A stretch of DNA of 5,824 nt from an uncultured Rhodospirillales bacterium (GTDB lineage: Bacteria; Pseudomonadota; Alphaproteobacteria; Acetobacterales; Acetobacteraceae), in assembly GCA_903844785.1 (NCBI GenBank), contig CAIMVB010000481.1:1-5824 (forward strand), in the 5' to 3' direction. The translations under genes and the position numbers were made by a program. The notes beneath the pieces were generated by a model. That model was not told the DNA's origin, did no database searches, and saw nothing but the letters and a program-made list of their open reading frames with translations. Position 1 is the stretch's first letter. Each line of letters starts with the position of its first letter. Of the stretch, positions 1-5,507 are shown one piece after another.

Positions 1-780
1 CAGATGGAGCGCCACCACTTCGCCCCCCTGCCCCGCCACTTCCGGAAAGCGCCGCCGCACATCCGGGTCATGCCCCGGAATCACGCGGCTATCATCACCG
101 CCCGCCAACTTCTTCGCCGCGCGCCAGCCAGCCGCCATGGCGCCGAGGTCGAAGATGATCGGGAAGGGATTGCCGCTGAGCGCATTGGCGTAGAAATGCA
201 TGGCGTCTGAGGCCAGAACCACCGGCCCACGCGCCGTTTGCACGCGCACCACTTGCAAGCCATCCGAATGGCCACCGACGCGATGCACGGATACACCCGG
301 TGCCACTTCGCCATCTCCATCATGGAACACGACGCGATCCGCATAAAGCGCCTTCACCATGGCCACCACATGCGCAGCCTCAAAAGGCAGGCGAATGGCA
401 TGCACGCACATGTGCCGGCCTGTCGCGAAATGCATTTCGCGTTCCTGCAAATGGAATTTGGCGCCTGGGAACATGCCAAGCGAACCCGCGTGATCATAAT
501 GCAAATGCGTGATGATCACGTCCGATACCTTGGCCGCATCCGTGCCCATGGCTTTCAGGCTATCGCGCACATTGCGCGCGATGGTGCGGCCCCGGCCGGC
601 AGCGGTTTCCTCATCAAAGCCGGTATCAACCACGATTTCCTGCCCATCCGGCGCACGCAGCAACCAGATGAAGTAATCAAGCGGCATGGCTTCATGCGCA
701 TCGGGCACGGGCAGCAGGAAATTCGTCTGCGCCGTGCGTTCATGCCGCCCATAGCGGATGGCATAGACTTCCCAATTCAT
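1..780 (-). CDS. MBL-fold hydrolase of the N-acyl homoserine lactonase-like family, 3' end cut by window edge
   Basis: This is a metallo-beta-lactamase-fold hydrolase, probably cytoplasmic, since no signal peptide is visible. The frame is open from the ATG at 780 to base 1, giving 260 residues. AiiA-type enzymes have about 250-280, so only a short tail should be missing. The dinuclear zinc ligands are all visible: HLHYDHAG at residues 92-99 (H92, H94, D96, H97), H171 in GGHSDG, D192 in ASDAMH and H238 in IPGHDP. In AiiA a catalytic Tyr lies three residues after the bridging Asp. Here that position is H195, followed by Phe and Tyr197, so true acyl-homoserine lactone cleavage is doubtful. Another lactone or ester is equally likely. 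The start overlaps the stop of the upstream dehydrogenase as ATGA (777-780), with AAGGA at 784-788 as a close ribosome site. It is the third gene of a coupled operon. The fold is near certain; the substrate is unknown. Confidence 0.88.
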   Translation of the reverse strand, partial: MNWEVYAIRYGRHERTAQTNFLLPVPDAHEAMPLDYFIWLLRAPDGQEIVVDTGFDEETAAGRGRTIARNVRDSLKAMGTDAAKVSDVIITHLHYDHAGSLGMFPGAKFHLQEREMHFATGRHMCVHAIRLPFEAAHVVAMVKALYADRVVFHDGDGEVAPGVSVHRVGGHSDGLQVVRVQTARGPVVLASDAMHFYANALSGNPFPIIFDLGAMAAGWRAAKKLAGGDDSRVIPGHDPDVRRRFPEVAGQGGEVVALHL

Positions 781-1685
781 GATTCCTTATTCCCCCCAAG
801 CACCGTGCCGGTCATTTGTTCCAGCATTTTCGCAACCGCGGTGTGATCCACCCCCGGCCCAAGCGATGTTGCCGCCGCCAGCCACATTTCCCGACACAAG
901 GCCGAGAATGGCGCCGGTGTTGTCGTCTCCCGCCCCACTTCCAGGGCAATGGAAAGGTCCTTCACCATCAGATCAAGCCCAAACCCCGCATCAAAACGGC
1001 GGGACAGCACGTATTCCTTGAACTTTTTCTGCGTGGAATTGTTCATGCCGGAAGATGCATTCAGCACATCCACCATGGTTGTCGGGTCAAGCCCAAAGCG
1101 CTGGCCGATCAGCAAGGCTTCAATGCCGATCAAATAACCACCGGCCGAGACCAGATTATTCAGCGCCTTCATCGCCTGACCGGCGCCGATATCGCCGCAG
1201 CGATAGACGGAAGTGCCCATCGCCTTCAGCACGGGCTCAGCCCGGTCAATCTCGGCGGCCGGGCCGCCCACCATGATGGCCAATTGGCCGGTCTTGGCGC
1301 GCGGCACGCCGCCCGAGACCGGGCAATCAATCATCGCGACCCCATGGCCTTCCAACATGGCCGCGATTTCCCGCGTGCGGCCTGGCTGGCCGGAAGTCAT
1401 ATCCATCACCAGCATGCCGGGCTTGAGTGATGGCAGCATGGCTTCCACCGCTTCGGCCACCTGCTTGCTGGTGGGGACAATCATCACCACGCAATCAGCA
1501 CCGGCAGCGGCTTCGGCTGGCGTCGCCGCCGCCTTGGCACCGGTTTCGGCGGCGAAGGATGCGGCGCGCCCTGGCGCCACATCACATACCGTCACCTCAA
1601 ACCCCGCCTTCACCAGATTGGCCGCCATTGGCCAACCCATATTGCCGATGCCGGCGAAGGCGATGCGCTTCAATGCTGCGGACAT
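777..1685 (-). CDS. NAD(P)-dependent oxidoreductase, 3-hydroxyisobutyrate dehydrogenase family
   Basis: This is a 302-residue beta-hydroxyacid dehydrogenase, the usual length for the family, which oxidises or reduces short hydroxyacids and semialdehydes (3-hydroxyisobutyrate, tartronate semialdehyde, 6-phosphogluconate relatives). An N-terminal Rossmann fold carries GIGNMG at residues 12-17, with D36 near the end of strand 2. The substrate-binding signature DCPVSGG is at 120-126. The catalytic lysine is K173 in MKALNN, with N176/N177 after it, and the C-terminal all-alpha domain has VKDLSIAL at 241-248, where K242 is conserved. I start it at the ATG at 1685, which shares one base with the upstream stop (TGATG) and follows GGGGAAG at 1691-1697. 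An in-frame GTG at 1688 would add one residue. It is the middle gene of a three-gene operon. The exact substrate cannot be read from sequence; tartronate semialdehyde reductase (GarR/GlxR) is one candidate because a uronate dehydrogenase lies nearby. Confidence 0.92.
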   Translation of the reverse strand: MSAALKRIAFAGIGNMGWPMAANLVKAGFEVTVCDVAPGRAASFAAETGAKAAATPAEAAAGADCVVMIVPTSKQVAEAVEAMLPSLKPGMLVMDMTSGQPGRTREIAAMLEGHGVAMIDCPVSGGVPRAKTGQLAIMVGGPAAEIDRAEPVLKAMGTSVYRCGDIGAGQAMKALNNLVSAGGYLIGIEALLIGQRFGLDPTTMVDVLNASSGMNNSTQKKFKEYVLSRRFDAGFGLDLMVKDLSIALEVGRETTTPAPFSALCREMWLAAATSLGPGVDHTAVAKMLEQMTGTVLGGNKES

Positions 1686-2083
1686 CACTTCTTCCCCGGA
1701 ATCGCGCCTTCGGCGAGCAGCACTTCATGGGTGGCCTTGAAGGCATCAAGCCCAGCCGGAATGCCGCAATAGGCGGTGGCGTGCAGCAGCGTCGCCTTGA
1801 TTTCATCAACGGTGACGCCGTTATTCAGCGCGCCCTTCACATGCAGCTTCACTTCCGGGATTTTGCCGAGCGCGGTCAGCATCGCGAGGTTGAGAAGCGA
1901 ACGCGTCTTACGGTCCAGCGTGGGATCGCCCCAAGCCCAGCCCCAAGCCCAAGCGGTGGTGGCGCGCTGGAAGGACATCATGAATTCATCGGCCTTCGCC
2001 ATGGACGAATCCACATATTCCGGGCCCAACACCGCACGGCGGATGGGCAAACCTTTATCAAACAACGCCTGATCGTCGGACAT
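1685..2083 (-). CDS. Carboxymuconolactone decarboxylase family protein (PcaC-like)
   Basis: This is a 132-residue single-domain protein of PcaC length and layout. Recognisable family blocks are IRRAVLGPEYVD near residues 14-25, the Trp-rich stretch at 44-52, LDRKTRSLLNLAMLTALG at 56-73, LHVKGALNNGVT at 80-91 and the ATAYCGIPA block at 102-110. It lacks the CxxC pair of AhpD-type peroxidase relatives, which favours the decarboxylase branch. 4-Carboxymuconolactone decarboxylase acts in the protocatechuate branch of the beta-ketoadipate pathway, but no pcaB, pcaD or pcaGH is in view. A different role in this operon is therefore plausible. An upstream in-frame ATG at 2098 has no ribosome site. 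The ATG at 2083 lies six bases after AAGGAG, so I chose it. It is the first gene of the left operon, and its stop overlaps the next start by one base. An exact 12-bp tandem repeat encodes WAWGWAWG inside it. Confidence 0.9.
   Translation of the reverse strand: MSDDQALFDKGLPIRRAVLGPEYVDSSMAKADEFMMSFQRATTAWAWGWAWGDPTLDRKTRSLLNLAMLTALGKIPEVKLHVKGALNNGVTVDEIKATLLHATAYCGIPAGLDAFKATHEVLLAEGAIPGKK
1928..1951 (-). repeat. Perfect 12-bp in-frame tandem repeat, two copies, encoding WAWG twice
   Basis: The plus-strand unit GCCCCAAGCCCA occurs twice without a gap (1928-1939 and 1940-1951). On the coding strand each copy reads TGG GCT TGG GGC, so residues 45-52 of the carboxymuconolactone decarboxylase-family protein are two identical WAWG tetrapeptides. 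From recalled PcaC sequences the family has AWGxxW here with no length change. The repeat therefore seems to replace residues rather than insert them. Confidence 0.9.
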
Positions 2084-2089
2084 CTTATG

Positions 2090-2095
2090 CTCCTT
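2090..2095 (-). promoter_or_regulatory. Ribosome binding site AAGGAG deciding the start at 2083
   Basis: On the minus strand AAGGAG is followed by six bases and then the ATG at 2083. It lies inside the first codons of the longer alternative that begins at 2098, so it argues for the shorter 132-residue product of the carboxymuconolactone decarboxylase-family gene. Confidence 0.8.
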
Positions 2096-2123
2096 CATGG
2101 ATTGGATGGGGCAGGCTGGCGTG

Positions 2124-2133
2124 ATGGCGCCAT
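2124..2133. repeat. 10-bp perfect palindrome ATGGCGCCAT in the divergent promoter region
   Basis: The ten bases equal their own reverse complement, and the symmetry does not extend outward on either side. It lies between the two divergent starts, next to the TTGACC box, where an operator for a shared regulator could sit. A palindrome this short can arise by chance in GC-rich DNA, so a regulatory role is only a suggestion. Confidence 0.3.
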
Positions 2134-2209
2134 GCGGTCAACCGGGGGCGGGTTGCGTCCGGCCAGCGTCAGGATAGGCTTGCGCTGAAACCGCCCGGGA
2201 AACGCCGCC

Positions 2210-3178
2210 ATGATCCGCCTGCTTGCCTTGCTTTGCCTTCTAATGGCCCAGCCAGCCCTTGGGCAGACGGCGCCGGAAGCTTATCCCGCGCGGCCTATTC
2301 GCATGATTGTGCCCTTTGCCTCAGGCGGTTCGGCTGATCTGGTCGCGCGCATCGCGGCCCAGGGCATGTCAGAAAAGCTCGGCCAGACCATTGCGGTTGA
2401 AAATCGCGGCGGTAGCGGCGGCGTGATTGGCTCTGAAGCGGTGCTGGCGGCGCCGGCGGATGGCTATACCATCGCGTTTCATTCCATGTCTTCCGCCGTG
2501 CTGAATGCCGGACTTTATCGCAACCTTTCCTTCGATGTGCGCCGCGCTTTCATTCCCGTATCACTCGTCGGCAGCGTGCCCAATATCGTTCTCATTAATC
2601 CGCGGCTGCCTGCGGCCAATCTGGCCGAATTCATTGCGCTGATCCGCGCCAATCCCGGCAAATACAGCTATGCCAGTTCCGGCGCCGGCACGATTGTGCA
2701 TCTTTCCGCGCATATGCTGGCCAGCATGGCGGGGGCCGAGATGCTGCATGTGCCCTATCGCGGTTCAGGCCCTGCCATGACCGACCTTCTGGCCGGGCGC
2801 ATTGACATGATGGTGGATACACTCCCTTCCGTGATTCCGCAGGTCCGCGCGGGGCAATTGCGCGCTTTGGCCATGGGTACTCGCCAGCGCAACCCAACCC
2901 TGCCGGATGTGCCAACCGCCGAAGAAGCCGGCTTGCCTGGCTATGAAAGCTATAATTGGCATGCGGTTTTCGCACCGCAGGGCACACCGCCCGCCGTGGT
3001 GGCACGACTGGAACGCGCCGCCCGGGAAGCCGTGGCGGAAGCCGCCATTCGCCAAAAGCTGATTGATGTTGGCGTTGACCCGCGCGGCACGAGCGCAGCC
3101 GAATTGGCCACCTTCTGGGATCAACAATTGGCGCTGTGGATTCCGATTATCCGGGCTTCCGGCGCCACGGCGGATTAG
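2210..3178 (+). CDS. Tripartite tricarboxylate transporter substrate-binding protein, Bug family
   Basis: This is a 322-residue periplasmic solute receptor, the normal length for Bug/TctC proteins. A Sec signal peptide spans residues 1-18: Arg3, a leucine-rich core, then cleavage likely after ALG18. The mature protein opens with the family hallmark YPARPIRMIVPFASGG at 25-40, followed by D43 and AR47, which form part of the carboxylate-binding pocket. The second hallmark, HVPYRGSGPAMTDLLAG, is at 180-196, followed by IDMM and then the LPDVPTAEEAG block at 231-241. These receptors bind carboxylated organic acids and hand them to TctA/TctB membrane proteins, none of which is in this window. Orphan Bug receptors are common in Burkholderiales and some Alphaproteobacteria. 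The only plus-strand gene here, it diverges from the left operon and may bind that operon's substrate. There is no strong Shine-Dalgarno; GGGAAA lies about six bases before the ATG. Its TAG stop overlaps the convergent gene's stop. Confidence 0.95.
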   Translation: MIRLLALLCLLMAQPALGQTAPEAYPARPIRMIVPFASGGSADLVARIAAQGMSEKLGQTIAVENRGGSGGVIGSEAVLAAPADGYTIAFHSMSSAVLNAGLYRNLSFDVRRAFIPVSLVGSVPNIVLINPRLPAANLAEFIALIRANPGKYSYASSGAGTIVHLSAHMLASMAGAEMLHVPYRGSGPAMTDLLAGRIDMMVDTLPSVIPQVRAGQLRALAMGTRQRNPTLPDVPTAEEAGLPGYESYNWHAVFAPQGTPPAVVARLERAAREAVAEAAIRQKLIDVGVDPRGTSAAELATFWDQQLALWIPIIRASGATAD

Positions 3179-3771
3179 GCTTTTTCGGCTTCTTCCGGCT
3201 GATACCAGGGCCAGCGCTGCTTCACGACTGGGCTATCTGGCGCATAGGCGATGCAGGTACCTATCAAGGCGGGACGAAGCTTTTTTTCGTCTACCACCTC
3301 TCCAGCGGCGCGGCGCGCTGCGGCCTGTTCGCGTTCCCGCTGGCGACGCACGGGGTAGAGCGTTTGGAAGGCAACCGTGCCCATTTGGCCAATCACTTCG
3401 CGCAAATGGGTGCAGCCATGGATACCGCCCACCCTTTCATTCACCGCGCGCACAAAACCAGGCCCAATCTTCAAACCCGCAAGCCGCGCAAAATTAGGGG
3501 CCGCTGCCGGGCAGACATCATAAGGCGTGAAATCCGATGACGCTTCGCAGGACAGGACTTCGAATTCCTCAGTGATTGTCATGCGGATCCACATGCCATG
3601 CAAAGCCTCGCCAGATTCGATCCAGCCGCGGCCCTCATTGTTGAAGCCATAGCTTTTGGTATCCACCAGATGGGCTTCGATATCGAAAAGCCCATCCTTG
3701 CGCTGATAGCCACGCAATTGGATGTCGCGCAGATGGAGCAGTTGACGCTCGGCGGGGTCAGAAAGCGGCAT
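3175..3771 (-). CDS. DUF2889 domain-containing protein of unknown function
   Basis: I recognise the DUF2889 family but know of no assigned function. The protein has 198 residues, no signal peptide and no membrane segment, so it is probably cytoplasmic. Family blocks visible are GYQRKDGLFDIEAHLVDTK at residues 21-39, GEALHGMWIRMTI at 54-66, an acidic EASSDFTP at 76-83, a lone Cys in YDVCP at 84-88, LAGLKIGPGF at 97-106 and GCTHLRE at 119-125, with MGTVAFQT further on. The conserved Cys-Thr-His (120-122) and nearby acidic residues could be a metal or active site, but this is a guess. A charged Arg/Glu/Ala-rich stretch at 141-157 is probably helical. It lies 65 bp downstream of the aldose epimerase on the same strand, so it may share that transcript or have its own promoter. 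Its start has no strong ribosome site. Its TAA stop overlaps the stop of the convergent Bug gene. Confidence 0.85.
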   Translation of the reverse strand: MPLSDPAERQLLHLRDIQLRGYQRKDGLFDIEAHLVDTKSYGFNNEGRGWIESGEALHGMWIRMTITEEFEVLSCEASSDFTPYDVCPAAAPNFARLAGLKIGPGFVRAVNERVGGIHGCTHLREVIGQMGTVAFQTLYPVRRQREREQAAARRAAGEVVDEKKLRPALIGTCIAYAPDSPVVKQRWPWYQPEEAEKA

Positions 3772-3789
3772 GGGTCAGTATCCGGTTAC

Positions 3790-3802
3790 GCTGCAATGCA
3801 GC
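3790..3802. repeat. 13-bp inverted repeat GCTGCA-A-TGCAGC upstream of the DUF2889 gene
   Basis: A perfect six-base dyad around a single central base lies in the 65-bp gap between the aldose epimerase stop and the DUF2889 start, 18 bases upstream of the latter. No T-run follows on either strand and the one-base loop cannot form a stable RNA hairpin. It therefore looks more like a protein-binding site than a terminator. The rest of the gap (3772-3836) shows no convincing promoter. Confidence 0.4.
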
Positions 3803-3836
3803 ACCCTTCTGGCATGATGCGCGCGTAAGGGCCAGA

Positions 3837-4667
3837 TCAGGCAGTGTCGAGGCGGATGCTGCCGCTGAGTGCCTCACCGGGCGCTAGCAGGCGCATGGGC
3901 GCGGCGGCGGCCAGTGCTGCGCGATTTGGCGCATCCGGCATATGGCTGACGGGTTCCACGCAAAGCACGGGTTGGGCTGCCGGGGCATAGACTTGCACGC
4001 CGGCCGCGAAATCACCCTTTGCCGTCATGATGAGGGTCCCGGCAGGCAACGCAAGTCGCGCGACACCATCCCAGCCGGCCAAGAAATTATCGAGGCCAAT
4101 GAGCCCGGCTTCATCCGCAGCAATGCCGGCACACGGCGTGAAGCTTTGGGGCAGGCCGCGCGCATCATGGCTGGCGCGCTGCGTGGCCTTCAGATGCAGC
4201 GATGTCTCAGCGCTGCGTGCAAACCAGGGGTGCCAACCCATACCGTAAGGCACGGGCGCTTGGCCTTCATGGCGCAATGCCATTTCCATCAGCAGGCCAT
4301 CAGCACTGAGCACCAGCGTGAGCCGCGCCGCATAGTCAAACAGCATGGAGGTAACGCGCTGATGCAGCACCGCGTGATCCGGTGCTGCGCTTAGGATCTG
4401 CCAAGGCAAATCCCGCGCAAGCCCGTGAATGGCGGTGTTTTCCACCGTTCGATTGATAGGCATGGCATGGCCCGCGATGCGCCCGCCATCCAACCGATTG
4501 GCCCAGGGCAGCATCCAGAAAGCACCATAAGCACCGGGGTGCCGCGCGCCTGCAGGCGTTGGCACCAGAATATCCCGCCCGCGCCAGCGCAGCGCCGCAA
4601 AAGCCGCGCCCTGTTCAGGCAGGATCAGCGCTTCCCAATCCCCCGCCTGCAGACGGAGTTGTTTCAT
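3837..4667 (-). CDS. Aldose 1-epimerase (mutarotase) family protein
   Basis: This is a 276-residue protein of the galactose mutarotase-like fold, cytoplasmic, somewhat shorter than classical GalM (about 340). Family positions can be placed: N57-R58 in WANRLDGG, H81-G82 in AIHGLAR, H145 in GMGWHPWF as the likely general acid, D193 in LDNFLAGWDG as a sugar ligand, and E238 in CVEPVSHMPD as the likely catalytic base. Such enzymes interconvert the alpha and beta anomers of a sugar or sugar acid. The start overlaps the stop of the uronate dehydrogenase gene as ATGA (4664-4667), so translation is coupled. The ribosome site upstream is weak (TGGA), consistent with coupling. The context suggests that the substrate is a hexuronic acid rather than galactose: Udh acts on a cyclic pyranose form, and mutarotation would replenish it. 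That substrate is inference. Family membership is firm; it could also act on another aldose. Confidence 0.9.
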   Translation of the reverse strand: MKQLRLQAGDWEALILPEQGAAFAALRWRGRDILVPTPAGARHPGAYGAFWMLPWANRLDGGRIAGHAMPINRTVENTAIHGLARDLPWQILSAAPDHAVLHQRVTSMLFDYAARLTLVLSADGLLMEMALRHEGQAPVPYGMGWHPWFARSAETSLHLKATQRASHDARGLPQSFTPCAGIAADEAGLIGLDNFLAGWDGVARLALPAGTLIMTAKGDFAAGVQVYAPAAQPVLCVEPVSHMPDAPNRAALAAAAPMRLLAPGEALSGSIRLDTA

Positions 4668-5503
4668 TCCAGCGCGAAAGTATCGCGCGGCGCGGGTGCG
4701 GCGCGGGAATATTCAATGGCAGTATAAGCGCCGCCCTGGTAGCGTTCTGAAACCGGATCAGACGTGATGCCTTCAAGTTCAGTGCGCCAGCGTTCGGCAT
4801 TATCCCGCGGCGCCCAACCGATGCGGGCGCGGTGATCCTCACCCCAATAGCCGGTCGGATTATTGGATTGGCCCCAAATCACGGCATGGCCAACCTTTTC
4901 CGCCATCACGCAACATTCAATCAGACGTGTGAGATCAGGGTAGGAAAGCCAAGTGGATAGCATGCGCCGATCAAGCGGCTTGGGCTGGCAGGAACCAATG
5001 CGGAGATTGACGTTTTCAACCCCATGCTTGTCCCAATACATCCGCCCCATCATCTCGCCATAGACTTTTGAAATGCCGTAATAGCCATCAGGGCGGAACG
5101 CACAATCCGCATCCAGCTTCGCATCATTACCGCGCGGGCGTTCATGAAAGCCGATGGTGTGATTGGAACTGGCGAAAATCACGCGCGCCCCTTCGCGCCG
5201 CGCGGCTTCATATACGTGATATAGCCCGCGCAGATTGGGGCCGAGGATTTCCTCAAACGGGCGTTCCACACTGACGCCACCAAAATGCAGAATGGCGCCG
5301 CAGCCTTCCGCTTGGCGCAGCAGCGCAACCCCATCATTCAAATCCGCCTGCACAAAGCGCGCGCTGGGCGGCAGTGGATCCGGGAACGGCGCGATATCGG
5401 TCAGGCGCAATTGCCAGCCAAGCGCACCAAGGCTTTGCGTCAAATGGCGGCCAAGCGCACCAGAAGCGCCGGTGAGTAACACGGGTTTTGTGGGCGCGGT
5501 CAT
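4664..5503 (-). CDS. udh: Uronate dehydrogenase (NAD-dependent, extended SDR family)
   Basis: Uronate dehydrogenase (EC 1.1.1.203) oxidises D-galacturonate or D-glucuronate at C1 to the aldarolactone using NAD, the entry step of oxidative hexuronate catabolism. The 279-residue product has TGASGALG at 11-18 (GxxGxxG) and D36 at the end of strand 2, which favours NAD over NADP. It also carries blocks I recall from Agrobacterium and Pseudomonas Udh: HFGGVSVERPFEEIL (73-87), FASSNHTIG (110-118), YGISK (Y142, K146 catalytic pair) and RIGSC (168-172), with RMLSTW at 180-185. S78, N114, S171 and R180 fit substrate-binding positions of the Agrobacterium enzyme. I chose the ATG at 5503 because GGAGG lies eight bases upstream. 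In-frame TTG (5524) and ATG (5518) would overlap the transporter gene and lack such a site. The known enzyme has about 265 residues. It sits between a TRAP permease gene (4-nt gap) and the mutarotase gene (4-nt overlap). Confidence 0.88.
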   Translation of the reverse strand: MTAPTKPVLLTGASGALGRHLTQSLGALGWQLRLTDIAPFPDPLPPSARFVQADLNDGVALLRQAEGCGAILHFGGVSVERPFEEILGPNLRGLYHVYEAARREGARVIFASSNHTIGFHERPRGNDAKLDADCAFRPDGYYGISKVYGEMMGRMYWDKHGVENVNLRIGSCQPKPLDRRMLSTWLSYPDLTRLIECCVMAEKVGHAVIWGQSNNPTGYWGEDHRARIGWAPRDNAERWRTELEGITSDPVSERYQGGAYTAIEYSRAAPAPRDTFALE

Positions 5504-5507
5504 CGCC

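Larger units (their letters stand above)
2084..2209. promoter_or_regulatory. Divergent intergenic region between the left operon and the Bug receptor gene
   Basis: This 126-bp gap separates two divergent starts, so it must hold the promoters of both transcripts. On the minus strand TTGACC (2136-2141) resembles a -35 box, but I see no convincing -10 at the right spacing. On the plus strand TTGCGT (2153-2158) followed 16 bases later by TAGGCT (2175-2180) is only a weak match. A perfect 10-bp palindrome, ATGGCGCCAT, sits at 2124-2133. The promoter assignments are tentative; the need for promoters here follows from gene orientation. Confidence 0.45.

Noticed and set aside
238..846. Open plus-strand frame of 202 codons
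   Set aside because: It lies opposite the MBL-fold gene, whose zinc motifs and family blocks are clear. The plus-strand translation is rich in His, Arg and Met with no recognisable domain, as expected of an antisense shadow in GC-rich DNA.
2084..2098. Longer start (ATG at 2098) for the PcaC-like gene
   Set aside because: It would place the strong AAGGAG site inside the coding region and has no ribosome site of its own.
1427..2188. Open plus-strand frame of 253 codons spanning the dehydrogenase, the PcaC-like gene and the intergenic region
   Set aside because: The translation is low-complexity Arg/Pro/Ser at the start and matches no family. It crosses two well-supported minus-strand genes.
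3063..3497. Plus-strand frame of 144 codons over the end of the Bug gene and into DUF2889
   Set aside because: It overlaps two recognised genes in other frames, has no ribosome site and shows no family motif.
3772..3836. Possible intrinsic terminator after the aldose epimerase gene
   Set aside because: The CCCTT/AAGGG pairing has an 18-base loop, the 13-bp dyad has a one-base loop, and no T-run follows on the minus strand.
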